Translations under genes and position numbers: made by a program
Notes under the pieces: generated by a model
The model's input: the letters and a program-made list of their open reading frames with translations, nothing else
Told to the model about the DNA's origin: nothing
Database searches by the model: none
Origin: Cerrena zonata
Lineage: Eukaryota > Basidiomycota > Agaricomycetes > Polyporales > Cerrenaceae
Direction of reading: 5' to 3'
Assembly (NCBI GenBank): GCA_038087015.1
Contig: JASBNA010000090.1
Location: forward strand, 62,001 to 126,000
DNA length: 64,000 bases
Shown here: positions 35,856-45,232 of the stretch, piece by piece
Position numbering within the stretch: the stretch's first letter is position 1
How the letters are laid out: the number at the start of each line of letters is the position of its first letter

Positions 35856-35994
35856 GCGCCGTTTTACTAGGTGGTTTACTTACGTATATATGACACATGC
35901 CAGCATAGGAGTTATATAAATTCGCTGACCATCTCTATGATTCGACTCATCTTGTACCCTCTGAACTGCAAACGTTAGCCCCTCCAGATAGACG
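35856..35994 (+). promoter_or_regulatory. conserved promoter of YGYC copy 9
   Basis: Contains CGTTTTACTAGG, CTTACGTATATATGACAC, GTTATATAAATTCGCTG (TATA box at about 35913) and CTCTATGA before the split start codon. The same block precedes copy 3 and stands alone at 1074-1200. Confidence 0.55.
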
Positions 35995-36995
35995 ATGTGA
36001 AGAACTTGTATATTTTGAGTCTTGAACACCGTGACTGATTTCCCCCCAATATTCAGGTCCTGCTCTAAATGTAATCCTCAGGCTTCTGGCGAGTCAGATG
36101 GTGTTAGATATCTCCGTCAGATGTCGATCCCCCGCATTCCAATGTGGTGCGAGGATAGGAAGACGGTAACATTACTCCATGGATACTGTGTCTCTCGCCA
36201 TTGGCTGCTTGATTACAATACGAAAATTCTTGGGGGTGATCCAGAACAACCCGATACTTGCCCCTCTTATATGTACCTCCGCCCTGTGGTCGGAATGCCT
36301 GTCGAGGAGGCCTGTCGTCGAGACACGTTGGTTCCGACTACACAGATCTATACACATCTCGTGAAGACAGAGAACGGAGGATGGCGATCTTGCATGGACC
36401 CAAACGCTCGAGACAATCTCTATGGTTACGCTGAAGTCATAGGCTCGTCGTACAGTGAGTGTCCTGAGACGATGGTGGATGCAGTCTTCGATCCTAACCA
36501 CGAATACGTGAACAAATTGAAAAAGATCTTGTTCATGGATATGGGGACAGAGCCGCACTGGTACTGGCAGTCAGTCGATGAAGATTTCCTTTTGCCCCAG
36601 CCATGGACGCCGGATTGTGGCAAGATCGTGAGGTATGTGCGACGCACTGCTAGCAGACGACGCGATGGGTTCAGACCCAAGGTATTTAAAACGCCAAAGG
36701 TCGAGTAGCTTCTTATGTCCCCATCAAGTGCATACGCTCACGCTAGAGTTGTATGCTGTAGGGTTATGCTGACGAGTACGATGAATGGCTGGCGTACTTT
36801 CACAGATGCATGACAGCGGAGGGAATAGGCAATTGGGATTTGGAACTTTTCCAGCCAAAGTCCCGCATCACATCAAAGGAAAACGATTATGAGAGCTGGG
36901 ATGAAAGTGAGGATGAAATTGGGAGCGAGAATGAGAATAAGAATGAGAATGAGAATGATAAGAGCAAGGAGGAAGATGTAGTGTTGCATAATTAA
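35995..36995 (+). CDS. YGYC-family protein, copy 9 (uncharacterised)
   Basis: Exons: AT at 35995-35996, 36057-36681, 36762-36995, in frame, about 286 residues. Splicing makes the start AT^G and gives MSCSKCNPQASGESDGVRYL, then MSIPRIPMWCEDRK, LLHGYCVSRHWLLDYN, PTTQIYTHLVKTENGGW, EPHWYW and LPQPWTPDCGKIVRYVRR. The last exon holds GYADEYDEWLAYFHRCM, then an acidic tail with an Asn-Glu repeat encoded by a GAGAAT/AATGAG microsatellite at about 36925-36960. This copy is intact; its duplicate at 18008 has lost the centre. Only this type carries the long acidic last exon. Function unknown. Confidence 0.75.
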
Positions 36996-37194
36996 TACTC
37001 AGTCATGTTACTCAGACGTCCTCAACTACTGTTGCCTATTGATCCAAGATCTATGTTCATCATTGATGCCGACATGAGTACACAGAGAAAAAGTCCTGTT
37101 ATTGTTGTCATTATCTTATGCATTAATATGCCCTATGCAATTGGAAAAAACTAACAAAGTGATGATACAACTTGAAGGTGTAAAATCCATATGC

Positions 37195-37510
37195 ATTTGC
37201 TACTACCCATAGCACTCGCCCCAAGTCTTCCTAGCGGTAAGCCAGATATTCAGGTGAAGAATCGAGTAATGGCGTCAAACATCGTAGGTGCCAGTGTATG
37301 GCAACGACTAATACCGCAGTGATGACACTCGTGACCAACGTCGAGCAAATAGAGGAGTTCAGATATGGTGGACAGACACAGCGCTGGACATGGTTTCTGA
37401 ACACTGCTATAGGATGCGTGTTCAGCGTTGCGTTCACCAATTCTGAACTCCCCTGGTAGCGACTCGTTTAGGGAGTTCACTATGTGTAGACCAGAGATTT
37501 CTTTAGTGCT
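37195..37510 (-). pseudogene. relic of the 665-residue membrane protein gene
   Basis: Nucleotide words match the 3' part of the gene at 31736-33733 in order and orientation: CACTCGCC, CGGTAAGCCAGA, ATCGAGTAA, CCAATACCGCAG versus CTAATACCGCAG, AACGTCGAGCAAATAG, and GTAGACCAGAGATTT. Gaps break the frame. Everything upstream of this part is missing. Confidence 0.65.
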
Positions 37511-38105
37511 GCATTCTTGAAGTAGTATTCGATCTGTTAAAGTCCAAACCTACTAGTAATCGGTCGTTGCAGCTCGTGAGTAGACGATACCTATATTCGG
37601 ATACATAAGAAAGGAGCCCACCGTCGATATTTGCACCTCAACTCACCTGAGCAGGAACTCCTTCGAAAGACATCCGGTGAAACCTGACATTGAAGTCGGA
37701 GATGAGAGTCTACTAGTGATGCTCAGTAAAGCCGAGATACAACATTGCAGGGGACAGATGAGCCTACAGATTCAGTAGAAAAGATCAATAACGATTCGGA
37801 TGATAGAATGTATGGTCTGTATCATGATGACAAGAGTTCTTTGACGATACGGAGCGAAGGAGAGAAGATAGTGTGAAATTTGAAGATTTCGGAACAGCGA
37901 GCGCGGGATTCATCATGATAATCAAATTACAAACTTATCATTCTTGCTTCCTTGCTCTTCTAGGGTGATAACTGTGTTCCAGGTTTAGTTTTTTCGAGAA
38001 AGTATACATACTGCGAAACTTGAGTCTTGAGACTTGAAATATCGCCCGTCTTGGTCGTGGCTGACTATGCTAGTCTGATAATTCTGTAGGCCGCTTATAC
38101 TTGTT
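37511..38105. other. intergenic, nothing seen
   Basis: No open frame or repeat that I can support between the membrane-protein relic and the tRNA gene. Confidence 0.45.
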
Positions 38106-38191
38106 GACTTTGTAGCTCAGTGGTTTAGAGCACACGATTGCAACATTGCTCTGTTATCGTGGGGTCCCGTGTTCAAACCACGGCAAGGTCT
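38106..38191 (+). tRNA. tRNA-Cys (GCA) with 12 nt intron
   Basis: A full cloverleaf can be drawn. Acceptor GACTTTG pairs with CAAGGTC, D stem GCTC/GAGC, anticodon stem CACGA/TCGTG, and T arm CCGTG-TTCAAAC-CACGG. The anticodon loop TTGCAA...A reads GCA (Cys) and is interrupted one base after the anticodon by about 12 nt (CATTGCTCTGTT), the standard intron position. The base after the acceptor stem is T, the expected discriminator of tRNA-Cys. No T-run follows immediately; the first TTTT is about 20 nt downstream. Confidence 0.88.
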
Positions 38192-38333
38192 CTATATTGT
38201 GGCAGCTCGTGATTTTGCTAAATTTCCAAGAATAACCGAATTTCTAATTTTAGCAATACGCAGTCGTGGCTACCGCGATCGAAAGGAGCGCGTGCAACGT
38301 CTCGGACACCCAAACGCATCTTGAGTAGGACCA

Positions 38334-39355
38334 ATGCACTTACTCTCCCTTCCCCTCTGGCTTTTGCTCTCCATTGCTGGGGTACAAGCCTCAGTCTTGA
38401 CCCTACAGTCCCCTCGTTTTACCATCTCGTCGTCCAATGCTGAGCAATTGCGTTCTGAGCCGTATGTATACTTCAGTGTGATGATGACATTCGCGCTTAC
38501 ACGTAGTTGCTTGACTTAGATTGTCATTAACGAAAAAGCCCAAGCCTTTGACACTCGGAGCGAGCGATGTGCTCAAATTGACTTTCCAGGTTGTCGACAA
38601 GGAGGAGAGTAAGGGTGTGCAGCCCCACCAAACCTTCTTGAGGTTCTATGACGAAGTCTCGGGAGAGGAGGGTATTCAGCCTGTCCGAGTGACCAGTGGT
38701 GGAAAGGCTAAATTTGAATTGGTATGTCAATAAACCTACTCGATTGTCTGAAGGTTCTGATGTGCTTATTTCTTGTTACCTAGAATATGGCTCGCCCGCC
38801 AGCATCCATTCCACCCACCACAGCTACTACCCCCCTTAAGGTCGAGCTCATCATTGGCTCCTTCGTACACTCCCCTCTCAAAGTCGACTTATTTGACCTC
38901 TTATTGCCCGAATCCCAACCAGCACCACAACACCCTGACGAAGCGTCGTTCCACCCACTGCCTCCCATCCACCACACATTCCAACCGGAGCAGAAACTGC
39001 CCCCACGTATCATCTCTGCTGTCTCTGCTCTACTCGTTCTTTCACCATGGGTTGTTCTGCTCGGTCTGGTACGTCCTCACCCTACTAACATGGTCATAAC
39101 TTCCCGTTTGATACTGATTGGTGTTGTGTTTTATAGTGGGGTTACATCAGCCCTAGCGTCCCTTACCTCCTCTCGCCCAACGTCCTTCCCTTCATCACTA
39201 CGCTCGGAGCTTTCGAAGGTCTCCTCGTGTGGTACTGGATCGACCTCAAACTGGGACAAGTTCTACTTTATGGTGGTATTCTCGGTCTTGTTACCGCGCT
39301 CGCTGGGAGACAGGCTCTTGCTACCAAGAGCGATTTGCGTACTGCGAGAAAGTGA
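38334..39355 (+). CDS. SWP1: Oligosaccharyltransferase subunit SWP1/ribophorin II
   Basis: Subunit of the ER oligosaccharyltransferase that transfers N-glycans to nascent proteins. Four exons (38334-38461, 38520-38721, 38784-39068, 39137-39355) join to 277 residues, typical for the short fungal form. The signal peptide MHLLSLPLWLLLSIAGVQAS is followed by a lumenal domain (LTLGASDVLKLTFQVVDKEE; PHQTFLRFYD; LKVELIIGSFVHSPLKVDLF) and IHHTFQPEQKLPPRIISAVS. Three C-terminal helices follow (ALLVLSPWVVLLGLWGYI; VLPFITTLGAFEGLLVWYWI; VLLYGGILGLVTALAGRQAL), and the protein ends KSDLRTARK. Phase and length are consistent throughout. Confidence 0.92.
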
Positions 39356-39489
39356 GGGCCGAGGCCTAGCTCACACACCTTGTTTGCCAAAAAATGTATT
39401 GTGGCTGGCTGAATATATTATTCATGACTCCGTGTTTTCGATTCTCAAGCTAGTCGTATCTGAGCTTCAAGGCTAAAACATTGCTACCA

Positions 39490-39835
39490 TTGAAGGTCCT
39501 CGGGCATGTGGAATAACTCCTTAAAATCTGGCGCGCATCCTTGGCGGTGTCATACATCGTTCTCCAACTTCACCGAGTGCAGGTATAGACTGAGGTATAG
39601 TGACCGACTGACCGTATCGAAGTCCAGTGTATGAGTATCGATTTTGTAACATCTCCCTTGCTTGAGTCGAAGAGTGCTGATGCCAACAACCACTGCGGCC
39701 ATGGACCATAGGGTACATTCGAGCATCGTACGATTACAACGGTGGACATATGTAGGAGGTCTCTCAAGGAGATACTGAGGACGAACCTCTCTTGATTCGC
39801 GACCTCCGTTCGGGCGCTTCAAGATGTTTGACAGT
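39490..39835 (-). pseudogene. YGYC-family copy 10, decayed
   Basis: Scattered matches to copies 1 and 2 on the minus strand: a PPLR/DDAR-like segment reading PPTYVHRCNRTMLECT, VYG and CVS regions with changes, and the nucleotide words GGTCCTCGGGCATGTGGAATA, which match the FRMPEDP part. Frames are broken by indels. The sequence upstream (to about 39880) keeps the CCAACATT that marks the first-intron donor in other copies. Confidence 0.6.
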
Positions 39836-40830
39836 CAATGTTGAATATGTCAGATGGAAGGACAACCAACATTCTGCCAACAAGTACAACGAGGGAGATA
39901 ACCCACGAAATTCCAATACTCTGTAGTGTAGGATTCAATAAGGCATATGTATACTTCATCTAGCCACAAAGGTTCTGGTAAATGATATCTTGCGGCTATG
40001 GTTAGTACAACTTCGTAATCAGTTACGATCAAACAATCACAGGTAGAAGTAGTAATAGAAGTACGACGATTGAAAAGGATACTATGTTACAAAAAAAGAA
40101 GATCATGAGAGGACATAGAGGAATAAAGCATATAAGGCTCGCTTCCGCCTCCAGTGCGTTTGAAAGTTGAACGTAACAATTGTGTTGGAAAACTCTGCCA
40201 TCGTATCTATCGTCCTCTCCGCTGTTCAGAGATACGTCAACATTTGTGCAAGTAAAACTCGAAAGAGAGAAAACAATTGAAAGACATACCAGCCGGGTCC
40301 CACTAAGATCACTAGGATACCACTTGGGCTCAGTGTCCGTGTCGAAAGTATCCTTGAACTTCTGGATCATCGCCTCGTCCTGAGCCGCATCTATCCCCCA
40401 CTGTGCCAGGTTATGCGTAAACCAAAACAAGCATCCGACCTTGAAGCCCGCTGAATCTTTCTCGATGAGTTTGACTTCGCTGAAATTACGGACCCCAGTG
40501 CTTTGACGAATGTAAGCTGCTGCGAGCCACAGTCTCCCGTGGCCGTCCTCGGGTTTGGCTTTCCCCTTCCTGACAGCTAAATCCTCTAGCCATGGTATAG
40601 AGACTGCATATCCAAAGCCGTATTTGCGGAGGCCTCCATGTTGGTATACTTTTACGCTGTCAAGGCCTGGCCTTATTACTGGCAGCGGTATTCTCTCAGG
40701 GGGGGAGGTAGAGGTTTCGGGCAAGGTTTGGCTAAGTCGAATAAGCAATCAGTTTGTGTGGTTTCTCTGAGCCCGATGCGAGTAGACGTACCTCATTATT
40801 TCGAATGGGTTCAACCCGAACGCGTGGACT
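39815..40830. repeat. tandem repeat unit 1 (with GYAVS gene)
   Basis: About 1 kb that recurs in direct orientation at about 41540-42620. Shared words lie outside the genes too: TTTGACAGTCAA, GACCAACATT or GACAACCAACATT, CTAGCCACAAA, TGCGGCTATGGTT, AAAAGGATACTAT and ATCATGAGAGGA. Each unit carries one GYAVS-type gene on the minus strand. Confidence 0.65.
40207..40796 (-). CDS. GYAVS-subgroup protein, copy 11 (uncharacterised)
   Basis: Exons: 40796-40792 (ATGAG), 40731-40290, and micro-exon 40221-40207, 153 residues. The intron splits codon 2. Protein starts MSQTLPETSTSPPERIPLPV, then VYQHGGLRKYGFGYAVSIPW, LRQ-like variable part, VGCLFWFTHNLAQWGIDAAQ, and ends at DTDTEPKWYPSDLSG followed by a short basic tail (RRGR). 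It shares with the YGYC family the GY-V-xxW start and the EPxWY end, so I treat it as a divergent branch. It lacks the PQPWTPGPGG block. The hydrophobic stretch is too short for a confident membrane helix. Tandem duplicate of copy 12. Confidence 0.7.
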
Positions 40831-41539
40831 TTAAGTAGCCTGCCAGTGGGCCACAGCGCCTCCATCCCAAATATGGTAATAATGTCTCCGTGATGACGCT
40901 TATATATGATCTCAGCCATATCCGGAGAATCATGGCAAGATCACTGCAGACCTTACCAATACTCCAGTCCGAGTCACTGCGTGCTGACTCGATGTGAGAT
41001 AAATAACGGTGTGGCCACATACAAATCCGACCAGTTATCAGTTTGTGATATGGTGCGTCTGGAATATGATACTTACTATACACTTAAGCACACTACTACA
41101 CCATCAAAATAAGTACTCTATACATGTTAACCGTTGACCAACGACGATCATACACAGATGTTCAGGTGGGCCAGAATCCAACCTCCATTGTTCTCAGGTT
41201 GGTAATAGTTCAATAAAACTGCATCCATTGTCCGCTAATCATGATCTGTCTCGATGAGAATCGATTACAAACACTTCTTCACCTTCTTCCACCCACAATA
41301 CAAGCTTATTATGGACGATGACGAATATAACGCAACTGGCATTCTTCGCGAAGAGAAGTTCAAGAGATCTGATCTCACCTCCTCCATAATATCCCAGGGT
41401 TCAACGTTGGCTGGCAGTCCGTACGATCATTTGATTCCTGATTTTGGCATTTTATGGATACCCTACCATCATGAGGGTAAAAGGAGATACTGATTACATA
41501 TTTATCCCTTGCTTTGTAGGCTCCACGGCTGGTTAAGGT
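40831..41539. other. spacer between tandem units
   Basis: Contains a small frame at 41254-41493 (+) starting MRIDYKHFFTFFHPQYKLIM with no recognised domain; coding status doubtful. Nothing else supported. Confidence 0.4.
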
Positions 41540-42620
41540 GTTCTAAGATATTTGACAGTCAAAAGTTGGATATGACAGACGAAAGGACGACCAACATTGC
41601 AATTAGTACAGCGAGAGAGATAGCTCGCAAGAATCCAGAATTCTGCAGGGTGGGATTAAGGCCACGGTAGACCATTCCCCGGAGTCGAGGTCCAAGTTGT
41701 ATCTGTATAGCGAAAAGGTACTAGCCACAAAAGTTCTAGAAAATGATATTCTGCGGCTATGGTTTGGCATTCTCATGTGCTTTCACAACCAGCCATGATC
41801 AAATAGTCGCAGATAGAAGTAGGAATAGGATGACGTTTTAAAAGGATACTATATTACAAAAGGGGGATCATGAGAGGATGTGGAGGTATAAAGCTCGTTG
41901 GGTAAGGCTCGCTTTCAGCCTCTGGTACGTTTGAAAGGAATTATTGGGTAGGAAAGCTCGGCCATCGTATCTATCGTCTCCTCCTTGGGGGCGGCTGTGC
42001 AGGAATGCGTCAGCAAGCACGACTCGGAGAAAGAAAAATTGAAAGACATACCAGCTGGGCCCCACTAAGATCGCTAGGATACCACTTTGGCTCAGTATCC
42101 GTCTCGAAAGTATCCTTGAACTTCTGGATCATCGCCGCGTCCTGAGCCGCATCTATCGCCCACTGTGCCAAGTTGTGCGTAAACCAAAATAAGCATCCGA
42201 TCTTATGACCCTCCGGATCTGCCTCCCTGAGGTTGATATCGCTGAAATGACGGACCCCAGTGCATTGACGGATGTAAGCTACTGCGGGCCACAATTTGTG
42301 GTCGTCGTCGGGGTGGGCTTTCCCCTTCCTGACAACAAACTCTTCTAGCCATACTATAGAGACCGCATATCCAAAGCCGTATTTTCGGAGGCCTCCATGT
42401 TGATATACTTTCACGCTGTCGAGGCCTGGCCTTATTACTGGCAGCGGTGTTCTCTGAATTGCAAGTTGAGGGGCGGGCTCAGAGGTAGATGGTTCGTCGC
42501 AGGTTTCGCTAGGTCGAATCAGTAACCAATATATATAGTTCTTCTAACACAACGGTGAATATACGTACCTCATGATATCAAAGTTCAAGTCCAAGCTACA
42601 AATAAGATGAAGGTAAGATG
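41540..42620. repeat. tandem repeat unit 2 (with GYAVS gene)
   Basis: Direct repeat of the unit at 39815-40830; see the shared words listed there. The two units have diverged by substitutions and small indels. Confidence 0.65.
41971..42573 (-). CDS. GYAVS-subgroup protein, copy 12 (uncharacterised)
   Basis: Exons: 42573-42569 (ATGAG), 42508-42052, micro-exon 41994-41971 (24 nt), 161 residues. Protein starts MSETCDEPSTSEPAPQLAIQ, then RTPLPVIRPGLDSVKVYQHG, KYGFGYAVSIVWLEEFVVRK, IGCLFWFTHNLAQWAIDAAQ, DTEPKWYPSDLSGAQL, and a C-terminal PPPRRRR contributed entirely by the micro-exon. The Arg run could be a nuclear or RNA-contact signal, by inference. All splice phases fit, and the same intron positions occur in copies 11 and 13. 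Function unknown. Confidence 0.72.
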
Positions 42621-43119
42621 ATAAGCAGGTCCCACGCCTTTGACCACGACTCACCATCAGTCTCGTAAACCAGACGTAAGAATATAAAAAGTGACCAGTC
42701 GGACTTTAAAATTACATTGCAAAGACCTTTTCATAGCCCTTCGTGGAACTCGTGAAGCTCCGCTTGTCTTTGTCCGTTTTTTCTCCGGCGAGCCCACTTG
42801 AATCAAAAAATATGGGATTGACGCAGCAATAACAGGACCATGGCAGTCACGGTTGAGTACTGAGTAACATTGGCAAGATCGATATGGAACCTTACATAAC
42901 AAAGTTCGGGGTAGAACCTGGAAGGTTGTGTACGGACATCTCTGGAAATTCTACAACAGCATCGATATTCAGAATAGTCAATTATTATTCCTACCTAAAG
43001 CTCTTACTCTACAGGAGAGATTAGCTCAGGTAAGGATAAAATTGAGATCGACAGATGCACACCTCATAAAGATCAATGCCAGATAAAAGTCGGTTGAAAA
43101 TTGCAGAAAAGATAGACAT
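42621..43119. other. intergenic, nothing seen
   Basis: About 500 bp between the GYAVS unit and the RPC6 3' end; no supported feature. Confidence 0.4.
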
Positions 43120-44903
43120 TTATTCATTTTTGACTTCCTGTTTACCCAGCCACTCCTCATAATACACACACTCCTGTGGATTAACAGGTCCACCACCTTT
43201 ACAAAACTCAAACGACGGACACCGTCCACACGGTGCCTGACTGAACCCAAAGTTCAATACTCGTTCCGGTTGGATGGCCCGATAGACATAAACACCTCCT
43301 GCGAACGAATCGTCTATCATGGGCACACCGGGGGACGAAGAGCGTTTTTTGGACTTTGATTTTCGGGCAGGGGCATCGCTTTCCGAGTCTGATGGCGAAC
43401 GGCGACGACGTTTGCTCTTGCTTTTGCTTTTTGAAGATGATGAAGATTTACTTCGTTTCCTGCGGTCGTCGTCACTGTCGGTCCCACTATCACTGTCACT
43501 GTCATCACTGTCGTCCTTCCTCCGCTTCTTGCTAGCCCGTTTCTTCTTCCTCTTGGAATCATCCTCGCTATCATCGTCGTCTAAGGGGCTTCTAGCCTTG
43601 CGTTTCTTCTTTCGAGTCGATGTTGACGCATCGGACTCGGTGTCGGACTCGTGATCGGAATCCCTACGACGCTTTGTCTTCCGCTTACCTCCACCATCTT
43701 CGCTACGCTTCCGTTTCTTGCTTTTGTACGTCTCGGCTTCGCTGCCGGAGTCACTTTCATCTGCATCGTTGTTGGAAGCCCAAAGAGCCGCGCCCATTGC
43801 TGGCACCTGTAAAATAGTGTAAGAAGGTTGGATTATAGAGCGTGCTGTGGTTGAGTACCTTCTCAATTTCGCCATCTAGCACTAATACTTCTAATAACAT
43901 CTCGACGTGCTCTACGCTCAATTGTGTCTCGGTAATCCGACTTTTATTTAAAAACGTCTGGATTTGGATCGGAGAGGGGTACTGAGGGGAAGCTGAGATG
44001 GGGTAGAGCTGACGCTGAGAACTTGAGTCATTGTTGCCCTTCACTCTTGGTTGACTCTAGAAAAGTGGGTGTCAATTTCATTTTCAGGAACAGGATGGAC
44101 GCCATATTCATAGATAAGTTAACGTACCCTATCACGAATAAATTTCAAACATGCTTTAAGAAGCATCTTGATAAACTCGGTATCGAGCTCTTTGTCCGTG
44201 TACCACGGGCCACCAGTCACTTCGACACTAGGCTCGAGATGGAAGAGCATGTACATTTTTCGCGTCGGATGCTGCATGTTAACTTGAGCCAGATATAAAT
44301 CAAGAGTTTGGCCTTAGCGCACCTGGACGGTACCCTTTACGGCTTTCACCAGTTGTTTCTGCGTTAGAGACTTGAGACATCGGTCTATAACAGTTTGATG
44401 CAGCTCTGTTTTTATCTTAATATGTTTCGTCCATATTCCTAGCATTAAGAATGAGTTAATGTCATACGTTGCATACCGAGTGACCAGGTACCTTCGTTGC
44501 TTGCCGCCGAGATGTGGCTAAGAACGAGCGATTCTTCCGAGCTCAGATCCCGCTTACTAGTGGATGTGTAGAGAGAACCAGTCAATATTTGAGAGCGTTT
44601 TAACGGAGAAAGTCAACGCACACGTCCACTTCCTTCTTTCCAACAGCTCTGAATAATAGTTTCCCCTTAGAATCCTGCAATGTTTTGAGAAGCTGTGCGG
44701 AGAGCAGAAAGTTGAGAGCCGCTGTTCGTGCCGGAATATCTGTAGATAAGTTTTCCAGGTCTTTAGGTGTAATAGTCTAGGGAATCACGATGCTTTAGCA
44801 TCTATGAAGTAACGGTATCAGTATGTGTACTCACTCGATCATCCGACGCTAGAGCCGTTTGATGTATTTTCTGCTCCAACGGGCTTAGTTTTCGAGCACT
44901 CAT
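43120..44903 (-). CDS. RPC6: RNA polymerase III subunit RPC6 (RPC34)
   Basis: Subunit of the RPC3/6/7 heterotrimer that helps Pol III open promoters and bind Brf1. The start at 44903 reads MSARKLSPLEQKIHQTALAS. Winged-helix segments follow: TPKDLENLSTDIPARTAALN, LLFRAVGKKEVD, KRDLSSEESLVLSHIS, SNEGTWSL, then IWTKHIKIKTELHQTVIDR and LKSLTQKQLVKAVKGTVQ. A third, TETQLSVEHVEMLLEVLVLD, follows. The C-terminal motif has CGRC, FEFCKGGG and ECVYYEEWL, four Cys spaced like the Fe-S binding site known in RPC6. Between the third helix domain and that motif is an inserted stretch of about 120 residues, very rich in Ser, Asp, Lys and Arg (43360-43770), which most orthologues lack. It shares an upstream region with the PPR-like gene. 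Confidence 0.9.
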
Positions 44904-45232
44904 CCTTCGAGCCAACTTTCAATCTGTAGTACTAGCAGGGGGGTTTATAAAGTCCAGGTAGCATTTAAGTTAGTAGTCAGAAGGTGAACAAACTCAGAGT
45001 CAGAAAGTGAAGTGCCGCTCCAGTCAACGGTTATATTTGATCAACAAGATCTAATCTTATCTCGAATTGCTCTGAGCTGGATCGTTGGTCTTCGGGTTCC
45101 TCCTTAACCATAACTATATTCATCTTACATTCAATAGGCAAGTTTTATTCTATTATGGACTTTGAAGTGATAATAATGTTGAATAGAATAGGACTCCGAC
45201 CACAACCGTAGGCGGAGCAGCGGACAGCGTGG
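44904..45232. promoter_or_regulatory. shared upstream region of two divergent genes
   Basis: A 329 bp gap between the start codons of RPC6 (-) and the PPR-like gene (+). It must contain both promoters. No clear TATA pair is seen; AT-rich stretches lie at about 45110-45190. Confidence 0.5.

Noticed and set aside
43319..43654. Plus-strand frame of Ser, Leu and Asp runs
   Set aside because: Antisense shadow of the low-complexity insertion of RPC6; no independent evidence.
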